In this document: one piece after another, positions 27,768 through 34,976 of the stretch
Position numbering within the stretch: position 1 is the first letter of the stretch
Layout: each line of letters begins with the position of its first letter
DNA from: Methylococcaceae bacterium UBA6146
GTDB taxonomy: Bacteria > Pseudomonadota > Gammaproteobacteria > Methylococcales > Methylomonadaceae
Length of the DNA stretch: 64,000 bases
Assembly: GCA_002422395.1 (NCBI GenBank)
Contig: DIUY01000030.1
Coordinates: 1-64,000, forward strand
Direction: 5' to 3'
Position numbers and translations under genes: made by a program
The notes under the pieces: model-generated
What the model was told of the DNA's origin: nothing
Databases searched by the model: none
What the model saw: only the letters and a program-made list of their open reading frames with translations

Positions 27768-27896
27768 TTTATATTTTGGTGGTGGGTTAAATCTGTAGCT
27801 GCACGTTGATAAGCTGGCGTGCAAACCTTGGTTTGCCTCAGTACAAGCCAAGGCTTGTACGCCAACCACCACATTTAACCCACTACTTTATATTTT
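27768..27896. mobile_element. MITE-like element with flanking 10-bp direct repeats
   Basis: The unit at about 27779-27886 has 14-bp terminal inverted repeats (27779-27792 and 27873-27886, 13 of 14 matching) and is flanked by identical 10-bp direct repeats TTTATATTTT (27768-27777 and 27887-27896), as expected from target-site duplication. Inside are two hairpins, GCAAACC-TT-GGTTTGC (27821-27836) and GTACAAGCC-AA-GGCTTGTAC (27841-27860), which are related to each other. It carries no ORF, so it would be non-autonomous. It lies between the helicase and amidohydrolase genes. Confidence 0.72.
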
Positions 27897-27999
27897 TCAG
27901 GGTGTTTGCTAACGGCTTTTATAGGCGGCAAAACCCATTGGTTTTTGCCGCTTAGGCTGCCCGTTGCGTGGCAAATTGCCGGATTGTGGCTTCTTATTG

Positions 28000-29307
28000 C
28001 TATCTGAATTTATTGACGGCGATACGGCCTCCTGACATAACAAAGTCAGGGTATTCGAGCAGCTTGAACCTTTCAATGGCGTTGCCACGGACTGCAATCA
28101 CATCGGCTGGCGCACCCACCATTAGTGTGCCTAGCTTGTCAATCCCTAAACGTTGTCCCGCTTTAGATGTCGCCGCTCTGAAGACGTTAAGCACATCCCC
28201 AAAGTCAATTGATGCGCCACTGGTCAGATGCAACATCATGTGCATTTCTTCGCCGTTGATGCCCCAAGGCACGTTGTCGTGGCCGATTTCTGAGCCATAG
28301 ATAAGTTGTGCGCAATTGCCCGGTGTATTGGTTTCACATTCGGCTATCATGGTGGCCAGTTGCATCGTGTTGGAATGGATGCCCATATGGGTGACGCCAT
28401 CTACACAAGAACCCAAGGTGTCAATGGTGCTAACAAACGTCAAACCTACGGTATTGGCGGCTTGTGCCAATAGGTTTTCATCAATTGGCGCACAAGGCAT
28501 GTGGGCAAACTCATCAACGCCGGCCAGTAACGCCCTTTCAAAGCCTAGGTTTTCGCCCGCATGCACAATGACCCGTCTTGCCGGTCTGCCATCATGCGGA
28601 TGGTGCGCTTCTTCGACAATAGCATTAACAACACGTCGGGACAATATATTCCAAGGCGTCGCCGGCACCGGATTGCTGCCGTGTGGCATCATCCACGGCG
28701 CACCGCTTTCACCACCCGGCTCTAAAGCAACTTTTATAGCTGTCGCGCCGCCATCGACCAGATGCTGGACAACACTTCGCGCATCGGCGGCTGATGCAAC
28801 GGTGTAGCCTATTTTGTCATAACCGCTGGTGCCGCCGAAGATGTTGAGCGGGTATCCGCCGGGTGCTTGGATAATCGGGCCAACGCTTAGCAAACGGAGC
28901 TGGCCGCGCCCGCCTTCAGGCGGTAGCAGTGCGCCGCCGGTGTCTTGCGCCGTGGTTACACCATGCGCCAAGACGGTATCTTTTCTGACGTTTTGGAAAC
29001 TGATATGGGCATGAGATTCGATAAATCCGGGCAAAATCGTGGCATCCCCCATATCAATGATATTGGCGCACACGCCAGCTAATACCGCTCTTGTCCCTAC
29101 TTGTGCGACTTTTTGGTTTTTGATCAAGACCGCCATATTGGTTTGCAAATCGTAGCCGTCAAACAGGCGGTCAGCGGCAAGTAACCTACAGTGAGTGTCG
29201 ATTGCCCCATGTTCAGCGCCGATATTGTCAGCAAAGGCATCAACACCAATCCCTTGCCAAGCTAATAACGCGATCCCCAAAAACTTGAGGCTGTTTTTAT
29301 TATTCAT
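28000..29307 (-). CDS. Exported metal-dependent amidohydrolase
   Basis: This amidohydrolase-superfamily enzyme (imidazolonepropionase/prolidase-like branch) has 435 aa. A signal peptide is visible (about residues 1-26, LGIALLAWQGIGVDAFA), so it acts in the periplasm. Metal-site motifs are ILPGFIESHAHISF (HxH), AIKVALEPGG (bridging Lys), RRVIVHAGE (His) and YGSEIGHDNVPWG (late Asp region), and the C-terminal GTLMVGAPADVIAV is the usual strand. The substrate is unknown; a small amide, lactone or peptide is typical. It is separated from the SCO-MauG gene by a 335-bp spacer with a terminator-like hairpin. Confidence 0.85.
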   Translation of the reverse strand: MNNKNSLKFLGIALLAWQGIGVDAFADNIGAEHGAIDTHCRLLAADRLFDGYDLQTNMAVLIKNQKVAQVGTRAVLAGVCANIIDMGDATILPGFIESHAHISFQNVRKDTVLAHGVTTAQDTGGALLPPEGGRGQLRLLSVGPIIQAPGGYPLNIFGGTSGYDKIGYTVASAADARSVVQHLVDGGATAIKVALEPGGESGAPWMMPHGSNPVPATPWNILSRRVVNAIVEEAHHPHDGRPARRVIVHAGENLGFERALLAGVDEFAHMPCAPIDENLLAQAANTVGLTFVSTIDTLGSCVDGVTHMGIHSNTMQLATMIAECETNTPGNCAQLIYGSEIGHDNVPWGINGEEMHMMLHLTSGASIDFGDVLNVFRAATSKAGQRLGIDKLGTLMVGAPADVIAVRGNAIERFKLLEYPDFVMSGGRIAVNKFR

Positions 29308-29603
29308 CTGGTTATTTTCTCCAAGAAAATTATCTTATAAAGTTAATGGCGCAAAAGTTTTTCAACAGCTGGGAAGGCGATAACGGCAATTGTCGTAGTT
29401 AGGGCCGCCCCCAATTGATTTGGCGAAAAAAGTTAAGGCATTTTTGGCCACAGCCGCGTCGGGCTTTTTAGGGACAGCATAACTTATGCCATTGGGATGG
29501 CTTGTTTATTGGAGGGGTCTTGTGGCGTGGCTTAGCGGGCACAAAGGGGTAAATTTTGGGGGAGGTGAATAATTGGCCATGCCGCCATTTCAAGAAAGTG
29601 TGT
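29308..29603. other. Spacer upstream of the amidohydrolase gene
   Basis: About 300 bp without a supported gene. It probably holds the promoter of the minus-strand amidohydrolase. Small open frames here have no ribosome-binding site or recognisable product. Confidence 0.5.
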
Positions 29604-29635
29604 GTGATATGCCCCGGTTGACAGGGGCATATCAC
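29604..29635 (-). terminator. Terminator-like hairpin after the SCO-MauG gene
   Basis: GTGATATGCCCC (29604-29615) and GGGGCATATCAC (29624-29635) form a perfect 12-bp stem with an 8-nt loop, 8 bp after the stop codon of the SCO-MauG gene. No U-run is present, but the position fits transcript termination for the mto cluster. Confidence 0.6.
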
Positions 29636-29642
29636 GTAATTT

Positions 29643-31448
29643 TTAAAACCCACTGTCACCAATCGGCGCGGCAAACGCGTCTTCAACCAGTGCTTTGGTG
29701 TTGTCCCCGGTCAGCGCAGTTAAAAATGCGGTCAGATCAGCTATTTCCCGTTCGGTTAACCCTAGTGGCTTGATTAGCTTGTCCAAGTTTTCATTGGCAA
29801 TGCCGCCGCGATTATAAAACTCGACCACTTCCTTTAAGCTACGCAGGCTGCCGTTGTGCATATACGGGGCGGTCAGGCTGATATTGCGTAGGGTCGGGGT
29901 TTTGTAACGCCAGCGGTCAGCGGGGTTTTGGGTGATTTCATACCGGCCTAAGTCGTTGGTTTTTCGTTCGGAAACGGACTGGATAAGTTGCGCCGAGACT
30001 TCCGTATAAACGCCAGGCGCCAGTTGCACCCGTTGGCTTGCGCCTGTTGCGCCCATGGCTTCGGCGTAGCCGATGCCGGTGTTATGCAATTGTTGGTCGG
30101 TGAACAGGGCGTATTGGTCGGTGAGGCTATGGCAGGCGGAACATCCCGCTTTGCCGGTGAACAGCTTAAAACCGCGTTGCGCTTGGGCTGGCAGTGCCTG
30201 TTTGTCGTGCCCGTAATGCCAACGGTCAAAGGGCGAATTGGCAGAGTTCAGCGTACGTTGGTAACTGGCCAGGGTCATGCCGATATTTTCCATGTTAGGC
30301 GGTTTGCCGAAAGCTTGCTCGAATAAGCCTTGGTAATCGGCATTATGGTTGATTTTGCCTATGACGTGGCCAATGGACGGGTTGGCCATTTCGTTATGCG
30401 CCAGCAGCGGCCCCCAGACTTGATGCTCCAGGGTATTTTCGCGCCCGTCATGAAACAGGTGTTCTGCATAACCGACATTGTACAGCGTCGGCGAATTGCG
30501 TCTGACGGTGCGGCCTTCGATACCAACAGCCGTCGCCATTTCGTTGCTGGTGAAGCCCTGTTCGGGAATATGGCACATGGCACAGGAAAACGTGTTGTTC
30601 AGCGATAGCCTGCGGTCATAAAACAGTTTGCGCCCCAAACCAATTTTTTCGGCGGTCAGCGGATTGTCGGACGGCATCGGCAGGGGCGGCAGGCCAAGGG
30701 GTGGCTTAAGCGCGTTGTTGAGCAGATTTGTGGCAGTACCGGTGCGCTCTTGCAAAGCGAGGGTAATAGTAGGTGTTTTATTGACTTGTTCGGTTTGCAG
30801 CAGGGTTTTCAGGTCGCTGATTAAGGTGTCGGCATGCAGAAAAGAGACGCTGTAAATGTTGCGGATTTGTTGCCGGTTGTCGATAAGGTAAACGCGCAAA
30901 TCATGGGCAAAAGTGCCGGTGTCACGGCCTTTTTCGTCATAGATTTTTTGCACGTTTTGCCGGTAGCCGTCAAGAATCGGCTGTAATTCGCGTTCCGAGC
31001 GTGTGGTCAAAAATCGCCAGTCAATCCCTGGTGCAGCAAAGCTTTCGCCGTACCCGCGCATTTGTGCTGGGGTGTCGTTTTCAGGGTTGAAACTGAGCGT
31101 GATCAAACGGATTTGCTTGGCAAGTTCAGGGTCTTTTTTTAATCGGCTGTGGATTTTGTGCAACACTGCCGTCGCCAACGGGCAGCCGTTGACATCATTG
31201 CAGGTGGAGTAGATAAAGCTAAGGACGGTGGTTTTGCCGTCCATTAGCTGATGTAGGCGGGTGGCGTTGCCGTCGCTGTCCAGCACTTCGCCGTCAACCG
31301 CCGACCCTAAAGCGGGCAATTGGTAACTGCCGGGAACAGGCGCGGAAAAGCCCAGAGGCAAGTAGCCGGGGGCAAGTGGGGCGGGGTTGTCGGCGGCAAC
31401 AACCGCAAGGCTAAGTAAACTTAACACCAGGAAAAAATGAGCGTTCAT
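29643..31448 (-). CDS. SCO1/SenC-MauG fusion: copper chaperone domain plus di-haem cytochrome c peroxidase
   Basis: This exported protein of about 601 aa joins two modules. Residues about 30-220 are a SCO/thioredoxin-like copper-delivery domain with cysteines C83 and C89 (STCNDVNGCPL) and the ligand His H182 (FAHDLRVYLI). Residues about 260-600 are a MauG/bacterial di-haem peroxidase with CAMCH (289-293) and CSACH (434-438). The signal peptide MNAHFFLVLSLLSLAVVAA sets the start at 31448 instead of 31514. The two cysteines of the SCO part are spaced C-x5-C, not the usual C-x3-C. Its upstream neighbour is the SBP56/MtoX gene; separate SCO and MauG genes accompany mtoX in described methanethiol oxidase loci, so a cofactor-maturation role is likely. 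Confidence 0.9.
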   Translation of the reverse strand: MNAHFFLVLSLLSLAVVAADNPAPLAPGYLPLGFSAPVPGSYQLPALGSAVDGEVLDSDGNATRLHQLMDGKTTVLSFIYSTCNDVNGCPLATAVLHKIHSRLKKDPELAKQIRLITLSFNPENDTPAQMRGYGESFAAPGIDWRFLTTRSERELQPILDGYRQNVQKIYDEKGRDTGTFAHDLRVYLIDNRQQIRNIYSVSFLHADTLISDLKTLLQTEQVNKTPTITLALQERTGTATNLLNNALKPPLGLPPLPMPSDNPLTAEKIGLGRKLFYDRRLSLNNTFSCAMCHIPEQGFTSNEMATAVGIEGRTVRRNSPTLYNVGYAEHLFHDGRENTLEHQVWGPLLAHNEMANPSIGHVIGKINHNADYQGLFEQAFGKPPNMENIGMTLASYQRTLNSANSPFDRWHYGHDKQALPAQAQRGFKLFTGKAGCSACHSLTDQYALFTDQQLHNTGIGYAEAMGATGASQRVQLAPGVYTEVSAQLIQSVSERKTNDLGRYEITQNPADRWRYKTPTLRNISLTAPYMHNGSLRSLKEVVEFYNRGGIANENLDKLIKPLGLTEREIADLTAFLTALTGDNTKALVEDAFAAPIGDSGF

Positions 31449-31461
31449 GACTGTGCCTTTG

Positions 31462-31518
31462 TAGGGTGCGCAGTGCGTACCTTTCTGAAATTTATAAAGG
31501 TACGCACTGCGCACCCTA
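31462..31518. repeat. Perfect 23-bp inverted repeat between mtoX and the SCO-MauG gene
   Basis: The arms at 31462-31484 (starting TAGGGTGCGCAGTGCG) and 31496-31518 are perfect reverse complements with an 11-nt AT-rich loop. In RNA it would be a very stable hairpin in the leader of the SCO-MauG gene, and could tune the ratio of the two proteins. It resembles palindromic intergenic repeats found in many genomes. Confidence 0.85.
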
Positions 31519-31529
31519 TCCCTACCGGT

Positions 31530-31558
31530 TGGAGTGAAAAAGCCTGTTTTTCACTCCA
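31530..31558 (-). terminator. Hairpin downstream of mtoX
   Basis: TGGAGTGAAAAA and TTTTTCACTCCA form a perfect 12-bp stem around a 5-nt loop, 13 bp after the mtoX stop. It is a likely full or partial terminator, or an mRNA 3'-end stabiliser, between mtoX and the SCO-MauG gene. Confidence 0.6.
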
Positions 31559-31571
31559 TCGGTAATGTGGT

Positions 31572-32888
31572 TTATTTGGCTTGGGCGGTGTACAACGAAT
31601 ACGCGCCAAACTTCATTTGATGCGCCCGTCCTAGTTTTTCCTTAATGAAATCAATCGCGAACTGTTCTTTCAGTTCTTTGCCATCCCACGTATAAGATTT
31701 GAAAAACTGTTCGTTATCCACGCCTTTTTTGTCCCAGTTGGCCAGCAATGATGAGGTGTAATAAATGCGTTTGCCGTCCCAGCTTGATGACACCATATTG
31801 ACTTGTGTGCCGATTTTTTTCTCATAAACCTGTTTGGGGTGGAACGGGTCGCTGACGTCGAACAAGCGGGTTTTGCCGTCTAAGAAGGTGTTGACCCACA
31901 ACTTGCTGTCGTCGCTGGAGATGGAAATGTCAACTGGCAGCGGCACCTTGGCGGGTTCGCCGATGTCAGCAACGTCTTTGGCCTTCCAAACACCCGGTTT
32001 GTCTTCGTAGATCAACCAGATTTTTGACGTTAGCGCGGTGCTGGTGAAGCAATAGTTGTGGTCCGGTTTCCAGGCGCAACGCAACTCCAATGGCGCGCCC
32101 GGCACGTTAAAGATTTTTTTCGGCTGGCGGGTATGCAAGTCCCATTGCACGACGGTTGCGCCGAAACGCTTCATGGCTTCGGGGTCGGCCAGCATTTTGC
32201 CAAAGTCCATCATGTAATTCGACCAGCCAGTGAACGAGGAGGTCAGCATTAGGTTTTTGCGGGGCAGGGCGCGGACATCGTAGTTATAGCCGTCGGCGTA
32301 AGGTTTGCTTTGGTCGTCTTGCAGTTTTTGGTCAGTCGGCATCCAGTAAGTGGCGACATAAGCGCCATCATTAGTGTATTCGGCCAGCGCGGTGCGGCCG
32401 CCGTGGTCTTTGTTGTTGGACAAGCCGGTGATGACCATGCGGCCAGGCAGTGCGTAAAACGAATGCGGGCCAACCACGCCGCCGGTTTTGGCGACAAAAT
32501 CAGTGATGGTTTTGACTAACTTAGGTTTGGCTGGGTCGGTATGGACATCAAAAATGAATATTTTGTTGGTGTCCAAGCCACCGGCCCACAGAAAGCGGCG
32601 GTCGTCGGTAAAGTCGGAGTGGTGTGCCTCGTTGCGCCCGCCCACGGAAACGCTATTGACCACTTTGCCGTAATGGGCGGATTTAGGGTTGACATCGACG
32701 GTCACCATTTTGTCTTGCTCGTCGCCAATCCCTTCCATGCCAAGCGTCCAGACGTACACGACATCTTCCTGGCCGGTGATTTTTGGCATATACGGGGACT
32801 GGCAGGTTTCATCGGCAAATGCCGGTGCACCGCAGGCCGCCGCAACCATAATTAAACGTGTTAATGACTTCAGTTTTTTGTTCATCAT
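31572..32888 (-). CDS. mtoX: SBP56 family methanethiol oxidase (selenium-binding protein-like)
   Basis: This is an SBP56-family protein of 438 aa with a signal peptide (MVAAACGAPAFA), as in the periplasmic copper-dependent methanethiol oxidase, which turns methanethiol into formaldehyde, hydrogen sulfide and hydrogen peroxide. Conserved segments include GGRNEAHHSDFTDDRRFLWA, GPHSFYALPGRMVITGLSN, YDVRALPRKNLMLTSSFTGW and LPVDISISSDDSKLWVNTFL. The SCO-MauG fusion downstream strongly supports this reading over a generic selenium-binding role. Start 32888 or 32885; both follow a GAGGAAGG box. Confidence 0.9.
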   Translation of the reverse strand: MMNKKLKSLTRLIMVAAACGAPAFADETCQSPYMPKITGQEDVVYVWTLGMEGIGDEQDKMVTVDVNPKSAHYGKVVNSVSVGGRNEAHHSDFTDDRRFLWAGGLDTNKIFIFDVHTDPAKPKLVKTITDFVAKTGGVVGPHSFYALPGRMVITGLSNNKDHGGRTALAEYTNDGAYVATYWMPTDQKLQDDQSKPYADGYNYDVRALPRKNLMLTSSFTGWSNYMMDFGKMLADPEAMKRFGATVVQWDLHTRQPKKIFNVPGAPLELRCAWKPDHNYCFTSTALTSKIWLIYEDKPGVWKAKDVADIGEPAKVPLPVDISISSDDSKLWVNTFLDGKTRLFDVSDPFHPKQVYEKKIGTQVNMVSSSWDGKRIYYTSSLLANWDKKGVDNEQFFKSYTWDGKELKEQFAIDFIKEKLGRAHQMKFGAYSLYTAQAK

Positions 32889-32927
32889 CCTTCCTCTTGC
32901 TGTTGTTGTTTTGTGTTGGGGGTGGGG

Positions 32928-32959
32928 CAGGGGGCTAAAAATAAATTTTTAACCCCCTG
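32928..32959 (-). terminator. Hairpin between the DUF4242 gene and mtoX
   Basis: A 14-bp inverted repeat with one mismatch (left arm CAGGGGGCTAAAAA, right arm TTTTTAACCCCCTG) lies 9 bp after the DUF4242 stop on the minus strand. It may end or attenuate the upstream transcript before mtoX. Confidence 0.5.
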
Positions 32960-32968
32960 TTGACACGG

Positions 32969-33241
32969 CTATTCAGCCGTGGTCGGGTCTATCATGGTTT
33001 TAATTTTTGCAATGTGGTTCGCCGGAAAGCCGCCCTGTTCGGCATGCTCCCTGATAGTCGCTTCGTCCGGTGCGATATAGACGCAATACACTTTGTCGTC
33101 GGTCACATAGCTTTGTAACCATTGTATTTTTGGCCCCATCTTGCTCAATATGCCGCAAGATTTTTGCGATATGGCTTGCAGTTGTTCGCTGGTTAAGTTG
33201 CCTGCGCCGGGTATTTCGCGTTCGATTAAATATTTAGGCAT
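32969..33241 (-). CDS. DUF4242 small protein
   Basis: This 90-aa protein resembles DUF4242 (SCO4226-like nickel-binding) ferredoxin-fold proteins: MPKYLIEREIPGAGNLTSEQ at the N-terminus, then VTDDKVYCVYIAPDEATIREH and a GGFPANHIAKI tail. The function is unknown. It has a strong AAGGAGG box 5-6 bp before the ATG and sits between the TetR gene and mtoX, so it may be part of the mto response. Metal binding is a family-level idea, not proven here. Confidence 0.75.
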   Translation of the reverse strand: MPKYLIEREIPGAGNLTSEQLQAISQKSCGILSKMGPKIQWLQSYVTDDKVYCVYIAPDEATIREHAEQGGFPANHIAKIKTMIDPTTAE

Positions 33242-33291
33242 ATTAGCCTCCTTGGATATGACTGGTCGTCTTGTTTTTTGGGTTAAAAAAA

Positions 33292-33888
33292 TCAGGCTTT
33301 AAAAAAATCGCCTAACAGCTCATCGCAACATTGCTTCAGCGGTGCCGAAGATTGTTCAATTTTCATTCTGAGTAACGCCCCTTGCCAAGCATTAACCAAT
33401 AAATCCGCCATTGCCTGCGCGGTTTTATCTGTCCGCACGGTACCTTCCTGCTGGGCTTTTGCCAATCCCGCCTGCACCAAGTCACGGTAGCGGTTGACTG
33501 CGACTTGTAGGGCGATACGGCATAACTCGCTGGTATCGCCGATTTCACCGATCAAGTTACCGAGCAAGCAACCGCCTTTAAAATCGGCTTTTTCCAATTC
33601 AGCAATTAATTGCGCAAAATATAAGTTTAAGGCGCTTAACGCATCGAGTGCCGGATTTTGCAAATGATTGTCTAATTGTTCAATAAACGGGTTTATATAA
33701 TGCTCAATGACTGCCGCGCCAAATTCTTCTTTGCTGGCAAAATAATTATAAAAAGACCCTTTGGGGATCTGTACGGCATCGAGGATTTCTTTTAAACCTG
33801 TGCCGTGATAACCCTGTGCGGTCAACAAGGCAACACCTTTGTTCAGCAAATTATCAAGGTTAAGATGTTTTTGTATAATTTTGGCCAT
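33292..33888 (-). CDS. TetR-family transcriptional regulator
   Basis: This TetR-family repressor has 198 aa, with the N-terminal helix-turn-helix in YHGTGLKEILDAVQIPKGSF followed by YNYFASKEEFGAAVIEHYI, and a ligand-binding C-terminal domain resembling the TetR_C_6 type found in AcuR- or YxaF-like regulators. It is the first gene before DUF4242 and mtoX on the minus strand, 50 bp away, so it probably controls the methanethiol oxidase cluster. The inducer is unknown. Confidence 0.88.
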   Translation of the reverse strand: MAKIIQKHLNLDNLLNKGVALLTAQGYHGTGLKEILDAVQIPKGSFYNYFASKEEFGAAVIEHYINPFIEQLDNHLQNPALDALSALNLYFAQLIAELEKADFKGGCLLGNLIGEIGDTSELCRIALQVAVNRYRDLVQAGLAKAQQEGTVRTDKTAQAMADLLVNAWQGALLRMKIEQSSAPLKQCCDELLGDFFKA

Positions 33889-34393
33889 GTCAGAAATGAT
33901 ACGACCAGTTGTCTTAGGTTGTCAATAGATAACTAGGTAAGAAGCGTCTATGAGCTTGTTGGCAATGCAGGAGGGGGCGTCCCTGAAGATAGGGGGATTT
34001 ATGGACACTCGCTTAATTAATTCCGTCACGTGCCAATAATCAGGGAATTTAGGGTAAGGACACTCATTATAATAGATTATCGGACAAGCCGGCCTCCTCT
34101 TGTAGTCATGAAAACTTACCCTTTAATAATCACACGGTTATTATCCGGTTTTGGGTTTTCGATAGGGTTAAGCCGCATTTTCTTAAGAAAATAATGTTTT
34201 TTTAAGGGAACTTTAAAACAAAATTGTAATAAAGCCATCACGATAAATGGCATCCGGCAAAAAATATCAGTACAATTCACACCCAGCAGAGTAAAGATGT
34301 TGGGTAAGTGAAGGTTTCTTTATGATTAGGTTGTCCTGTTATCAATGTCGTAATTCTGTCTTACGTTAAGTTTTAATTTTAGGAGTTTTGCAA
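33889..34393. other. Divergent spacer: tetR promoter and long cold-shock leader
   Basis: About 500 bp between tetR (minus) and the cold-shock gene (plus). The right half is AT-rich and probably forms the long 5' untranslated leader common for cspA-type mRNAs; AGGAG at 34381-34385 is its ribosome-binding site. An 8-bp motif GGACACTC occurs at 34003 and 34058. A 28-codon ATG frame from 34108 has no ribosome-binding site and is not called. Confidence 0.5.
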
Positions 34394-34597
34394 ATGGCAA
34401 CAGGCACTGTAAAGTGGTTTAACAACACGAAAGGTTTTGGTTTTATCGCACCGGCTGAAGGTGGTGAAGATGTTTTTGTACACCATTCAGTCATTCAGGG
34501 CGAAGGCTTTAAAACATTGGCTGAGGGACAGCAAGTAAATTTTGATATTGAATCCGGCCCAAAAGGTTTAACCGCCATTAACGTTAATCCTAAATAA
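34394..34597 (+). CDS. Cold shock protein (CspA family)
   Basis: This 67-aa single-stranded nucleic-acid-binding OB-fold protein has RNP1 KGFGFI and RNP2 VFVHHS; it starts MATGTVKWFNNTKG. ATG 34394 lies 8 bp after AGGAG, so the TTG at 34388 that extends the frame is not the start. It is a stand-alone gene with a long leader and a strong terminator. A second paralogue is at 43441-43650. Confidence 0.96.
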   Translation: MATGTVKWFNNTKGFGFIAPAEGGEDVFVHHSVIQGEGFKTLAEGQQVNFDIESGPKGLTAINVNPK

Positions 34598-34615
34598 AAC
34601 CGATTAGTCCGCCAT

Positions 34616-34654
34616 AAAAAAAGCTTTTGTGATAGCTTCACAAAAGCTTTTTTT
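34616..34654. terminator. Strong bidirectional intrinsic terminator
   Basis: A perfect 17-bp stem (AAAAAAAGCTTTTGTGA, then loop TAGCT, then the complement) ends in seven T residues on the plus strand and seven T residues on the minus strand. It lies 18 bp after the cold-shock stop codon. Confidence 0.93.
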
Positions 34655-34976
34655 ATGCGTGTCGGTTTAGTGGGGACGCCATGACGGACTTTCCCCTGTC
34701 CCTGGTAAGATAACGGTTTTTCGATTTTTTTAAGCGGGCGGGCAAAATCTAAAAACAATAGCGGGTTGTAACTTTCCTAAAATTAGGGATAACATCTCAC
34801 CGAAGGATATTATTCCTGTGTAGCTTCTTCCCAAGGTATAAAAAATTAGGTGGTGGTAAAAATCGTAATGATATTTTGGTATCAAAAAACATGTTTTTTG
34901 ATACCGCAAATTACAGATTTCATTCGCCACACTTTTTTGTCCCTATTCCTCCTGCCATAACTCACAACGCTCGCTT
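34655..34976. other. Spacer between the cold-shock terminator and selO
   Basis: About 320 bp. Apart from the repeat at 34849-34905 I see no gene. The selO promoter should be here. Confidence 0.5.
34849..34905 (-). repeat. Copy B of the dispersed repeat, with a perfect 28-bp palindrome
   Basis: Positions 34878-34905 form a perfect 28-bp palindrome (left half GGTATCAAAAAACA). The stretch 34849-34901, read on the minus strand, matches 14011-14063 at 47 of 53 positions. It lies about 70 bp before selO. The AT-rich palindrome could be a regulator site, a terminator-like hairpin or the end of a small mobile repeat. Confidence 0.85.

Noticed and set aside
34003..34065. GGACACTC repeated at 34003 and 34058 as a transposon relic
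   Set aside because: Only 8 bp are shared and I could not identify ends or a transposase fragment.
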